A stretch of DNA of 64,000 nt from Edwardsiella anguillarum (GTDB taxonomy: Bacteria > Pseudomonadota > Gammaproteobacteria > Enterobacterales > Enterobacteriaceae). A program made the position numbers and the translations under genes. The stretch is from assembly GCF_008801815.1 (NCBI RefSeq), contig NZ_VZOX01000009.1; one strand, written 5' to 3'. The stretch's first letter is position 1. Each line of letters starts with the position of its first letter. The notes under the pieces were generated by a model. That model ran no database searches. It saw only the letters and a program-made list of their open reading frames with translations, and had not been told where the DNA came from. Below, piece by piece: positions 53,090 through 62,022 of this stretch.

Positions 53090-54286
53090 TTACACCTCAT
53101 CGTTAAGCTGTGACTCGACGTACTGATAACCGATACCCAGGATTTGCTGCGCGCGGCTCAGTTTGCCAAAGCCGATGTGTGTTGCTTTGCTACCCGGACT
53201 GTCTTCCTGATCGAAGGGGTTAAAGCCCGTTTGCCGGATGATGGTATGAAGCCAGTGTTCGCCGAACGAACAACTGCGTCCATACAACCAGATCTGGTTA
53301 ATATTCAGAATATTAAGGAAGTTATACAGGCTGAGTCCGACGGCGTTGGCAGCATTTTCTACCCACGCCTGAATTCGCACGTCGCCGCCACGCCAGGCCT
53401 TGAGCAGTGCACTTGTGGTCAGCGCATCCGGGTTGAGGGCTGGGTTGGGCTGCGTTTTCAGCCATACGCGCGCCTGCTTTTTCAACGCGCTAAGCGAGGC
53501 GACCGTCTCCAGACAACCGTAGCGGCCGCAGTCGCAGGCGTTGCCGTCCGGGTCGACGATGGTATGACCAATCTGGCCGCTGCCGTAAAGGCTCCCGCGC
53601 CACACCTGGTCGTGAATGACGAACGACGAACCAATCCCGTAATCGACGTTGATAACGCAAAAATCCCGTAGCCCGGCCGGATTTTGCCACTTCTCCGCCA
53701 GTGCCAGCATCACGCAGTCGTTATCCAGACGAACCTGAACGCCGAGACGCTCCTCCAGCAGATACTTCATTTCCACCGGTGTTTTCCAGCGTCCCTGCGG
53801 CATGGTTTGTGAAACGCCGGTGACCGGATCCACCTGGCCGTGAACCCCGAGCGCGAGGTTGATGCGCTGCTCCGGATAACGCTGGCGGTAGTGACGCCAG
53901 TGCTGGGCGATATGATCCAAAAGCACCTGCGGCGATTCGGCATTAAATGACTGGCGGCCAGGCTCTCCTACCGGCAGCAGGCGCGCATCAGCGAGCTGGC
54001 TCTCAATGCTGGTGGGCGTGATGTTCATACACAGGGTCCACGGACCGGTGAGTGGGATCTGGAAGCTGCCACTGTTGAGGCCGCGAGCGCTGAGATTTTC
54101 CGCCGAGTGGCTGATGCGCCCCTCGTCCATCAGCTCCTGCAGAATGTTGCTCACCGCCGGAATAGATAGCCCGGTAAGCTGCGCCAGCTGTGACTTGCTG
54201 AGCTGTTTTTCCCGCCACAGATGGGTCAGGAAAATCGCTTTGTTTACCTGTCGCACACGGGTGTTATTTAAACCAGGTCGCAACAT
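53090..54286 (-). CDS. ROK family transcriptional repressor
   Basis: The 398-residue protein joins an N-terminal winged helix-turn-helix (about residues 20-75, SKSQLAQLTGLSIPAVSNIL) to a sugar-kinase-like ROK domain. The ROK zinc motif CDCGRYGCLE near residue 253, preceded by YGSGQIGHTIVDPDGN, is intact. Members such as NagC, Mlc and XylR respond to sugars or sugar phosphates. It is divergent from the DUF5107 gene with 114 bases between, so it probably controls the cassette and itself. The ligand is unknown. It lies 24 bases inside repeat copy A. Confidence 0.92.
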   Translation of the reverse strand: MLRPGLNNTRVRQVNKAIFLTHLWREKQLSKSQLAQLTGLSIPAVSNILQELMDEGRISHSAENLSARGLNSGSFQIPLTGPWTLCMNITPTSIESQLADARLLPVGEPGRQSFNAESPQVLLDHIAQHWRHYRQRYPEQRINLALGVHGQVDPVTGVSQTMPQGRWKTPVEMKYLLEERLGVQVRLDNDCVMLALAEKWQNPAGLRDFCVINVDYGIGSSFVIHDQVWRGSLYGSGQIGHTIVDPDGNACDCGRYGCLETVASLSALKKQARVWLKTQPNPALNPDALTTSALLKAWRGGDVRIQAWVENAANAVGLSLYNFLNILNINQIWLYGRSCSFGEHWLHTIIRQTGFNPFDQEDSPGSKATHIGFGKLSRAQQILGIGYQYVESQLNDEV

Positions 54287-54400
54287 ACACTTAACTTCCT
54301 TAACTGTAATGCGTGAGTATCGCCTGTTTCATGCGCAATATTGCCCACTACACTCGCCGTATCATTTCAGTTCACTTTACTTCATTTAGTGGAGAGCAGC
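54287..54400. promoter_or_regulatory. Divergent promoter region of the sugar cassette
   Basis: This 114-base AT-richer spacer between the ROK repressor and the DUF5107 gene must hold both promoters. GCAATATTGC at 54335-54344 is a perfect palindrome and a candidate operator. Confidence 0.5.
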
Positions 54401-57400
54401 ATGTACGGTTCAGTAAAAGTGTGGCAGGAGACGCTTTCACTCCCCACGTGGACGACCGGGGCAGAAGATACCAACCCGATGTTTCTGGAAAAACGCGTTT
54501 ATCAGGGGTCTTCCGGCGCGGTCTATCCCTACGGCGTTATCGATACGCTGACCGGCCAGCGCGAAATGCGCGAATACCGGGCCGTATGGATAGAGAACGA
54601 TTTTATTCGCGTTATGCTGTTGCCGGAGCTTGGCGGACGCATTCATCGCGCCTTCGATAAGGTGCAGCAGCGCGATTTTGTCTATTACAACGAAGTCGTG
54701 AAACCGGCGCTGGTCGGCCTTCTGGGGCCGTGGATCTCCGGCGGTATCGAATTCAACTGGCCGCAGCACCACCGTCCGACCACCTTTATGCCGGTCGATT
54801 TCACCATTCAAAGTCGTGAAGGCGGCGCGCAGACGGTGTGGATGGGCGAGGCTGAACCGATGCGCGGCCTGCAGGTGATGACCGGTTTCACGCTCTACCC
54901 GGATAAAGCGCTGATTGAAATCACCGGCAAAGTGTTCAACGGTAACGCCACGCCGCGCCACTTCCTGTGGTGGGCGAACCCGGCGGTGAAGGGGGGCGAC
55001 GACCATCAGAGCGTGTTTCCACCGGACGTTACCGCGGTTTTTGACCACGGCAAGCGCGACGTCTCGGCGTTTCCGATAGCGACCGGCACCTACTATAAAG
55101 TGGACTATTCGGCCGGGGTGGATATCTCCCGCTACAAAAACGTCCCGGTACCGACGTCCTATATGGCAGAGAAATCCGACTACGACTTCGTTGGTGCTTA
55201 TCACCACGGCGAGCGCGGCGGCCTGTTGCACGTTGCTGATCACCACATTTCTCCGGGTAAAAAACAGTGGTCATGGGGCTATGGCGACTTCGGTCAGGCG
55301 TGGGATCGCAATCTGACCGATGAGAACGGCCCGTACATTGAGCTGATGACCGGCGTTTTCACCGATAATCAGCCAGACTTCACCTGGCTTGCCCCGTATG
55401 AAGAGAAAGTCTTTGTGCAAAACTTCCTGCCCTACAGTGAGCTTGGTACGGTGCAGAACGCCAGTACCACGCTGGCGCTCAAACTTGAGCGTGAGGGAGG
55501 GCAACGCCATCTCGGGGTTTACGCCATTGCGCCGCTGAATGACGTGGTGGTTGAGCTTAGTGCAGGAGATTCGTTGCTGTGGGAAACGACGCTGTCGCTT
55601 AAGCCGGGAGAAAGCTGGCAGGAAACCCTTGATGACCGCTGGCCGCAGCGGCTGATGCTCAGCGTTCGCGCGGCAAACGGCGACACGTTGCTTGACTATC
55701 AGGAGCATATTGCAGAAGAGACACCGCTGCCGGATCCCGCCAGCGCCCCGGAGATGCCCGAGAACATCAGTAACCCTGATGAGCTCTATTTCATTGGCCA
55801 GCATCTGGAGCAGTACAACCATGCCAGTCGCTTTGCCGCTGACTACTATCGTCGGGCGCTGGCGTTAGACCCGCAGGATTATCGCAGTAACGTGGCGCTC
55901 GGAACCCTGGCGCTGAACAGCGCCGACTGGCTGCTGGCGGAACAGTGCGCACGGGCAGCGCTGGCACGGGCCCATCGTCTGAATAAAAACCCGCGCGATG
56001 GCGAGGCCAGTATGCTGCTGGCGGCGGCACTGGAGCGCCAGGGCGATGATGCGGCGGCTCGCGAGCACTATTTCAAGGCCAGCTGGAGCGGAAATTGCCG
56101 CGATGCGGCCTGGTGGTCGCTGGCGCGTCTTGCGGCGAAGGGGAACCACTGGCAGGAGGCGCTGGCGCATGTCGAGCAGAGCCTGCAGTTTAACGGCAGC
56201 AACACGCTGGCGATGGGGCTGAAGGCACTGGCTCTGGCGCAGCAGCAGGGCAAGGACTCCGCGCTGGCGTATATCGCCGGTGCGCTTGAGCAATATCCTC
56301 TGAACTACACGCTCTATTACGCTCGCTGGGCCATTAGCGGCGAAGCATCGGCGCTGGCGACGCTGCGTAACGTTACCGGGCAGCGCGGAGCTAACGCCTG
56401 TCTACTGGCGGGCTGGCTGAGTTCTCTCGGTCAGTACGCTGCCTCTCTCGAAATGCTTGCCGCGCTCGAAAGCCCGGAAACATTACCGCTTCTGTGGCAG
56501 GCGTCGTTGACGGACGAGGCCTACGCGCGCCAGCAGCTCATCGCTCAGGCGGAAGCCCGCCACGGTAGCCGAGTGCGTTTCCCTAACTCGCTTGATGAGG
56601 TGCAGATGCTGCAGGCGCTGGACGATGTACCTTTCGCCCGCTATCTGCTCGGCTGTTTCTGGTACAGCAAACGACGCTATGACGCAGCAGTGGCCTGTTG
56701 GCGGGCAACGCTTGGGCAGCGCCCGGACTTCGCACCCGCTCATCGTCTGATCGGCATTTACGCCTGGAACAAACAGCAGGATGCTCGCCAGGCGCAGGCG
56801 GCGATGCAGCGCGCGGTAGCGCTTGAGCCGGATAACGCCCGCTTCCTGTTTGAACTCGATTTCCTTAACAAACAGCTCGCTGAGCCGATGGAAACGCGTC
56901 TGGCTCGTCTGGAAAGCAAGCCGGCGGTGGTGTTCGGGCGCGACGATCTGACCGCCGAGCTGCTGAGTCTGTGGAACGGCAGCGGCAACTATGCGGCGGC
57001 GGCACAGGTGTTGCTGGAGCGCAAATTCCACCCCTGGGAAGGGGGAGAGGGAAAGGTGACGGGTCAGTATCTGCTGAACCAGCAGCACCGGGCGCTGGAA
57101 GCGATAGCGGTCGGAGAGTGGGGCACGGCGCAGTCGCTGCTGACCGCGGCGCTGCATTACCCGCATAACCTGGGGGAAGGGCGTCTACCGGGGCAAACCG
57201 ACAACGACGTCTGGTATCTGCTCGGCTATTGCGCTCTGCAGGTTGGAGAACAGGATCTTGCGCAGCATTACTTCCGCCAGGCGTCTCTGGGTGACGGAAG
57301 CCTTGACGCCGGTCGCTATTACAACGACCAGCCGGCGGATTATCTCTTCTGGCAGGGAATGGCGCTGCGGGCGTTGGGCCATCATGCGCAGTCCGAACGT

Positions 57401-57676
57401 CTGTTCCGTGGCTTTGGCGAATGGGTGAGTGCGCATCAGGATGCCATTCCAGATGCTGACTTCTTCGCGGTCTCTCTGCCGGATCTGGTGGTGCTGGATA
57501 CGCCGCCTTCTCATCATCACCGTCAGCACTGCCTGTTTATCGAGGCGCTTGGCTACCTTGGCGAAGGAGACATCACCGCCTGTGAGGACGTCATGACGCG
57601 CCTGTTAGCGATTAACCCGGCTCATGACAAAGTGCATCTGCTTCGCCATGCGCTGATCTGCGGAATTTTCGCATAG
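54401..57676 (+). CDS. DUF5107 domain protein with TPR repeats
   Basis: The 1091-residue protein starts MYGSVKVWQETLSLPTWTTG after GGAGAG; there is no signal peptide, so it is cytoplasmic. The N-terminal part (about residues 40-340) is a DUF5107 domain, recalled as related to the galactose-mutarotase fold; visible blocks include VMLLPELGGRIHRAFDK, WISGGIEFNWPQHHRPTTF and HYLWWANPAVK-like HFLWWANPAVKGGDDH. The rest (about 460-1090) is helical with TPR-like repeats such as RFAADYYRRALALDPQDYRSN. Proteins of this build occur beside sugar transporters and are thought to act on carbohydrates, but no reaction is known to me. It opens the operon with the permease and epimerase. Confidence 0.85.
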   Translation: MYGSVKVWQETLSLPTWTTGAEDTNPMFLEKRVYQGSSGAVYPYGVIDTLTGQREMREYRAVWIENDFIRVMLLPELGGRIHRAFDKVQQRDFVYYNEVVKPALVGLLGPWISGGIEFNWPQHHRPTTFMPVDFTIQSREGGAQTVWMGEAEPMRGLQVMTGFTLYPDKALIEITGKVFNGNATPRHFLWWANPAVKGGDDHQSVFPPDVTAVFDHGKRDVSAFPIATGTYYKVDYSAGVDISRYKNVPVPTSYMAEKSDYDFVGAYHHGERGGLLHVADHHISPGKKQWSWGYGDFGQAWDRNLTDENGPYIELMTGVFTDNQPDFTWLAPYEEKVFVQNFLPYSELGTVQNASTTLALKLEREGGQRHLGVYAIAPLNDVVVELSAGDSLLWETTLSLKPGESWQETLDDRWPQRLMLSVRAANGDTLLDYQEHIAEETPLPDPASAPEMPENISNPDELYFIGQHLEQYNHASRFAADYYRRALALDPQDYRSNVALGTLALNSADWLLAEQCARAALARAHRLNKNPRDGEASMLLAAALERQGDDAAAREHYFKASWSGNCRDAAWWSLARLAAKGNHWQEALAHVEQSLQFNGSNTLAMGLKALALAQQQGKDSALAYIAGALEQYPLNYTLYYARWAISGEASALATLRNVTGQRGANACLLAGWLSSLGQYAASLEMLAALESPETLPLLWQASLTDEAYARQQLIAQAEARHGSRVRFPNSLDEVQMLQALDDVPFARYLLGCFWYSKRRYDAAVACWRATLGQRPDFAPAHRLIGIYAWNKQQDARQAQAAMQRAVALEPDNARFLFELDFLNKQLAEPMETRLARLESKPAVVFGRDDLTAELLSLWNGSGNYAAAAQVLLERKFHPWEGGEGKVTGQYLLNQQHRALEAIAVGEWGTAQSLLTAALHYPHNLGEGRLPGQTDNDVWYLLGYCALQVGEQDLAQHYFRQASLGDGSLDAGRYYNDQPADYLFWQGMALRALGHHAQSERLFRGFGEWVSAHQDAIPDADFFAVSLPDLVVLDTPPSHHHRQHCLFIEALGYLGEGDITACEDVMTRLLAINPAHDKVHLLRHALICGIFA

Positions 57677-57753
57677 CACATCACGTGGGCGAGGCCGGCT
57701 CTTGCCCACCCTCCTCTGTACCTGCGTTTCCCTATAAAATAAGAGGAACACTC

Positions 57754-59193
57754 ATGAACAATGCGCAGACACAACTCAATATGGGCTACATCTGGACGAT
57801 TTGTCTGGTCGCCGCCTGCGGTGGATTACTGTTTGGTTACGACTGGGTCGTGATTGGTGGGGCAAAACCGTTTTATGAGGCCTGGTTTTCGATTACCGAC
57901 CCGGCGCAGTCAGGTTGGGCGATGAGCTCGGCGCTTGGCGGATGCGTGTTTGGCGCGCTGATTTCCGGCTGGTGCGCGGATAAACTGGGGCGCCGCCTGC
58001 CGCTTATTTTCTCTGCCATTTTGTTCAGTGCCTCGGCGCTTGGCACCGCTCTTGCTAGCAATTTCGACATGTTCATTATCTACCGCATCGTCGGTGGCGT
58101 CGGGATCGGTCTGGCCTCGGCCCTTAGCCCGTTGTACATCGCGGAAGTCAGCCCGGCGGAAAAACGGGGACGTTTTGTCGCCGTTAACCAGTTAACCATC
58201 GTGATCGGTGTGCTGGCGGCGCAGCTGGTTAACCTGATGATTGCCGACCCGGTGCCGGGTGGCGCAACACAGCAGGTGCTGGTGGAAACCTGGAACGGCC
58301 AGGTGGGTTGGCGCTGGATGTTCGGTGCTGAGCTGGTTCCGGCGCTGGCGTTCCTGGTGTTGATGTTTTTTGTTCCGGAATCACCGCGCTGGCTGATGAA
58401 GGCCGGGAAACCAGAGCGTGCCAGAGCCATGCTGGAACGTATTGGCTCAAAAGCCTATGCCGCGCAGACGTTGCAGGAGATAGGACAGACGCTGCAGCAG
58501 GATAATCACAGGGTCGCGTATTCCACGCTGCTACAGCCGCAGATTAAGCCGATAGTCATCATCGGTATGGTGCTGGCGGTGTTCCAGCAGTGGTGCGGGA
58601 TCAACGTTATTTTCAACTATGCGCAGGAGATTTTCGCCTCTGCCGGGTTCGACATTAACGGCACGCTTAAATCGATTGTGGCAACCGGGATCATCAATCT
58701 GGTCTTTACCATTGCCGCGCTGCCGCTGGTGGATAAAATCGGCCGCCGTAAGCTGATGCTGCTGGGGGCGTCCGGTCTTACCCTTATTTATGTGCTGATA
58801 GCGGGCGCATACGCGATGGGCGTGATGGGTTGGCCGGTGCTGGTTCTTGTACTGGCGGCGATCGCCATTTACGCCCTGACGCTGGCGCCGGTAACCTGGG
58901 TGCTGCTGTCAGAGATTTTCCCGACTCGGGTGCGTGGCCTGGCGATGTCGCTCGGTACGCTGGCGCTGTGGGTTGCCTGTTTCCTGCTGACCTACAGTTT
59001 CCCGCTGCTGAATGCGAGTCTTGGGGCGGCCGGGAGCTTCCTGCTGTACGGCGTAATCTGCGCGATGGGGTATCTGTACATCCTACGTCATGTGCCTGAG
59101 ACCAAAGGCGTCACCCTGGAGGCGCTGGAGGCCCGCCTGGCACAGCCGCATCAGACACCAACCTCTGGCGTGAACCGGGAATCGCTACGCTGA
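57754..59193 (+). CDS. Sugar porter family MFS transporter
   Basis: The 479-residue, 12-helix permease of the sugar porter (XylE/GalP/AraE) family likely imports a monosaccharide by proton symport. Family signatures are FGYDWVVIGGAKPFY, DKLGRRLPL, RIVGGVGIGLASALSPLYIAE, PESPRWLMKAG, QQWCGIN, DKIGRRKLM and the C-terminal PETKG. AGAGGA precedes the ATG at 57754. It follows the DUF5107 gene by 77 bases, and its stop shares a base with the next start. The substrate is not deducible. Confidence 0.93.
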   Translation: MNNAQTQLNMGYIWTICLVAACGGLLFGYDWVVIGGAKPFYEAWFSITDPAQSGWAMSSALGGCVFGALISGWCADKLGRRLPLIFSAILFSASALGTALASNFDMFIIYRIVGGVGIGLASALSPLYIAEVSPAEKRGRFVAVNQLTIVIGVLAAQLVNLMIADPVPGGATQQVLVETWNGQVGWRWMFGAELVPALAFLVLMFFVPESPRWLMKAGKPERARAMLERIGSKAYAAQTLQEIGQTLQQDNHRVAYSTLLQPQIKPIVIIGMVLAVFQQWCGINVIFNYAQEIFASAGFDINGTLKSIVATGIINLVFTIAALPLVDKIGRRKLMLLGASGLTLIYVLIAGAYAMGVMGWPVLVLVLAAIAIYALTLAPVTWVLLSEIFPTRVRGLAMSLGTLALWVACFLLTYSFPLLNASLGAAGSFLLYGVICAMGYLYILRHVPETKGVTLEALEARLAQPHQTPTSGVNRESLR

Positions 59194-60041
59194 TGAGCGA
59201 GGTCATTACACTGGAAAACGCATATCTGCAGATGCGCGTTGATCCACAGGGGGGCAGGGTACTGAGCCTGTTCTCCCGTACCTTCCAGCGCCCGGTATTG
59301 TACGAGGCCGCCGAACCGGGCGCGCTGTTCCCCATGCTGCCGTTGGCAAACCGGGTGGCTGGGAACCGTTTCTGGCTACAGGGGCGGGAGGTGACCTTGC
59401 CGCAAAGCCCGGCTGACGCACAGTTTTTCCTGCATGGTGATGGTTGGTTAAAACGTTGGCAGGTGGCGGCCCAGAGCGCAGGTGGCTGTGAGCTGCGGCT
59501 TGAAAGCCGGCACGACTGTGGCTTTGATTACCAGGCTCGGCTTCGCTATACGCTGACTGAAAACGCGTTGCAGGCCGAACTGCACCTCACGCACCGGGGG
59601 GAACGCCCAATGCTCTATGGGCTGGGTTTTCATCCGTGGTTTCCGTTTTCGCCGGGCACCCGGGCGCAGTTCAGCGCCAGCGGCTACTGGCCGGAAGGGG
59701 ATACACATCTTCCGCGCGAATGGCAGCCGGTACTGCCGCCTGCGGCCGATTTCAGCCAGCCACAGGCGGGTTGCGATGAATGGCTTAACGTCTGCTATTC
59801 CGGCTGGAGCGGTCAGGCCCGCCTGCTGGATGATGTGATGTGTATCATGCTTTTCGCACAAACTCCGTGGCTGATGCTGTTCAGAATATCGGGTCAACCG
59901 TTCCTGTGCCTTGAGCCACAGACTCACCCGGTTAACGCCCACCGTCAGCCGGGCCAGCCGGGTTTGCTGATGCTGCAAAAGGGGGAATCGGCCCGCTTTG
60001 CGATGACGATAATGGTCACGTCGGCAGCAGAATCGCGTTAA
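59193..60041 (+). CDS. Aldose 1-epimerase-like protein
   Basis: The 282-residue protein belongs to the galactose-mutarotase superfamily: LANRVAGNRFWLQGRE near residue 50, GLGFHPWFPF with the expected catalytic histidine near 149, and LCLEPQTHPVNA with the catalytic glutamate near 243. It is divergent from the galM in this window (short and without GalM-specific blocks), so it probably acts on another sugar, the one carried by the adjacent permease. TGATG overlap couples it to that gene. It ends 12 bases before repeat copy B. Confidence 0.88.
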   Translation: MSEVITLENAYLQMRVDPQGGRVLSLFSRTFQRPVLYEAAEPGALFPMLPLANRVAGNRFWLQGREVTLPQSPADAQFFLHGDGWLKRWQVAAQSAGGCELRLESRHDCGFDYQARLRYTLTENALQAELHLTHRGERPMLYGLGFHPWFPFSPGTRAQFSASGYWPEGDTHLPREWQPVLPPAADFSQPQAGCDEWLNVCYSGWSGQARLLDDVMCIMLFAQTPWLMLFRISGQPFLCLEPQTHPVNAHRQPGQPGLLMLQKGESARFAMTIMVTSAAESR

Positions 60042-60052
60042 TCCCGCGTAAG

Positions 60053-60176
60053 GGCTCTGTCGCATTAATGGTAGCGCAGTAGGCAGCGCTGGTATTGCTG
60101 GTTCGTTAGGCGGCCAGTCGATAAAAAACAGTCAGTCCAGATTTTCAGCGGGCATGTCGTCTTAACCCGACAGAGC
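60053..60176. repeat. Inverted-repeat-bounded element, copy B (right of the sugar cassette, inserted in ggt)
   Basis: A ~124-bp element with ends GGCTCTGTCGCA and CGACAGAGC; the nine terminal bases GCTCTGTCG are perfect inverted repeats. The core equals copy A at about 89%, in direct orientation. Its right end lies within the coding frame of the ggt remnant. Confidence 0.78.
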
Positions 60177-60434
60177 ACCGAGATACATGTCGGCGCGGGC
60201 CGCGGCGGGGGCCCGTTCGCGAAAGTTAATCAAGGTGTTTTTGCCATCGGCCAGATGGAGCGTCATAAAGCGGCCGCCGCCAATATTGCCACAGCAGGGA
60301 TTGACCACGGCCAGCGCATACCCCATCGCGACGGCGGCATCAACGGCGTTGCCCCCGGCTTGCAGAATCTGTAACCCCACCGCGGAGGCCAACCGCTGTT
60401 CACTGACCACCGCACCCAATTGGGTCATCGTCAC
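60162..60434 (-). pseudogene. ggt: Gamma-glutamyltranspeptidase fragment
   Basis: The 90-residue frame reads GAVVSEQRLASAVGLQILQ, then AGGNAVDAAVAMGYALAVVN, NIGGGRFMTLHLADGKNT and NFRERAPAAARADMYL, which is the start of the mature GGT domain. The signal peptide is missing and everything after MYL is replaced by the end of repeat copy B, whose sequence adds the last residues and the stop. Normal GGT has about 580 residues with the catalytic Thr far downstream, so no activity is possible. Confidence 0.88.
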
Positions 60435-60531
60435 AGTCTCCGTGTACAGGGGGGCTGGGGTGCCCGCCGCCGGGCGCTCTGTCCGCTCAGGTGGGTTAAC
60501 ATTGTCCAGGGAGGATGCGGGTGCAATAAAT

Positions 60532-61821
60532 TTAGGTTAAAAAATGGGCATCGCGCGTCAGCGCCGCACGAATTGTCTCCGTTAGCCGTGAGAGCTGCGC
60601 CGCCGCGATCGGGTAGGGCGGCATCAGGTAGATCAGGTGGCCGAAGGGACGGATCCACACCCCCTGCTCGACAAAGAAGGCCTGCAGGGCGGCCATATTG
60701 ACCGGCTGATGGGTCTCCAGCACCCCGATGGCGCCGAGCACTCGCGCCTGGCGTACGCGGGGGTGCGCATTGAGCGGCAGTAGCTCCGTACGCAGCTGAG
60801 ACTCGATGGCGGCGACCTGACCGCGCCAGTGCCCCTGCTCGATAAGCTCCAGGCTGGCCACCGCCGCGGCGCAGGCCAGCGGGTTGCCCATAAAAGTCGG
60901 GCCGTGCATAAAGCAGCCCGCTTCGCCGTTGCTGATGGTGTCGGCCACGCTGCGGGTGGTCAGGGCGGCGGAGAGCGTCATGTAGCCGCCGGTCAGCGCC
61001 TTGCCCAGGCACAGAATATCCGGGGTCACCTCGGCGTGGTCGCAGGCAAACAGCGCCCCGCTGCGGCCAAAGCCGGTGGCGATCTCATCGGCGATCAGCA
61101 GCACGCCGTGGCGGCTGCAGGCCTGCCGCACCCGCTGCAGATAGCGTGGATGATAGAAACGCATGCCGCCGGCGCCCTGTACGATGGGCTCTAGGATCAC
61201 GGCGGCAATCTCGCGGTGATGGGCCGCCAGCAGGCGGGCGAAGGGGACAAAGTCAGCCTCATCCCAGTCGTCGTCAAAGGCGCACTGCGGCGCCGGGGCA
61301 AACAGATGCTGCGGCAGGCAGCCGCGGTACAGGCTGTGCATGGAGGTATCCGGATCGCATACCGACATGGCGCCAAAGGTATCGCCGTGGTAGCCCTGAC
61401 GCAGGGTGAGGAAGCGCTGGCGCGGTTCGCCGCGCGCCTGCCAGTACTGCAGCGCCATCTTCAGCGCCACCTCGACGGCAACGGAGCCGGAATCGGCCAG
61501 AAATACGCACTCCAGCGCCTGGGGGGTCATCGCCACCAGCTTTTGGCACAGGGCGATCGCCGCGGGATGGGTGACGCCGCCGAACATGACGTGGGCCATC
61601 TGCGCCAGCTGACGCGTGATGGCCTGATTCAGATGGGGATGGTTATAGCCATGAATGGCGGCCCACCAGGAGGACATGCCGTCCACCAGACGCCGGCCAT
61701 CTGCCAGCTGTAGCTCGCAGCCGGACGCCGCCGTTACCGGGTACACCGGCAGAGGCTGGCTCATCGAAGTATAGGGGTGCCAGATATGGCGGCGGTCAAA
61801 GTCGAGGTCGCTGGCGTTCAT
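60532..61821 (-). CDS. bioA: Adenosylmethionine-8-amino-7-oxononanoate aminotransferase
   Basis: This PLP enzyme makes 7,8-diaminopelargonate in biotin synthesis, using S-adenosylmethionine as amino donor. The 429-residue protein (same as E. coli) starts MNASDLDFDRRHIWHPYTSM, and the PLP lysine is in CLGKALTGGYMTLSAALTT (about residue 274). It is divergent from bioB with the BirA operator between. Confidence 0.97.
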   Translation of the reverse strand: MNASDLDFDRRHIWHPYTSMSQPLPVYPVTAASGCELQLADGRRLVDGMSSWWAAIHGYNHPHLNQAITRQLAQMAHVMFGGVTHPAAIALCQKLVAMTPQALECVFLADSGSVAVEVALKMALQYWQARGEPRQRFLTLRQGYHGDTFGAMSVCDPDTSMHSLYRGCLPQHLFAPAPQCAFDDDWDEADFVPFARLLAAHHREIAAVILEPIVQGAGGMRFYHPRYLQRVRQACSRHGVLLIADEIATGFGRSGALFACDHAEVTPDILCLGKALTGGYMTLSAALTTRSVADTISNGEAGCFMHGPTFMGNPLACAAAVASLELIEQGHWRGQVAAIESQLRTELLPLNAHPRVRQARVLGAIGVLETHQPVNMAALQAFFVEQGVWIRPFGHLIYLMPPYPIAAAQLSRLTETIRAALTRDAHFLT

Positions 61822-61928
61822 GGCGCTCGTTAGGTAAACCCTGATGTGTTTTTAGAGTTGACAGTGTAGCGCCTTAACGCCGCCGCGTCATGCTCTATGC
61901 CGATCTGGCGCGGTTTATTGAACCTGTA

Positions 61929-61962
61929 TTGTAAACCATTAATAATATAACTTGGTTGACAT
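61929..61962. promoter_or_regulatory. BirA (biotin) operator between bioA and bioB
   Basis: TTGTAAACC (61929-61937), 16 bases, then GGTTGACAT (61954-61962): an imperfect inverted repeat matching the enterobacterial bio operator (TTGTAAACC-N16-GGTTTACAA). Biotinyl-AMP-bound BirA would repress both directions. Confidence 0.88.
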
Positions 61963-62022
61963 GGTGTTTCTCCGTTCTACACTGAGCCCACTTTTACCGA
62001 TTTGATGAAGGGAGAGGCCACC

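Noticed and set aside
52952..60179. Flanking repeats considered as att sites of an integrative element
   Set aside because: No integrase, excisionase or tRNA target is present, and the repeats have their own terminal inverted repeats.
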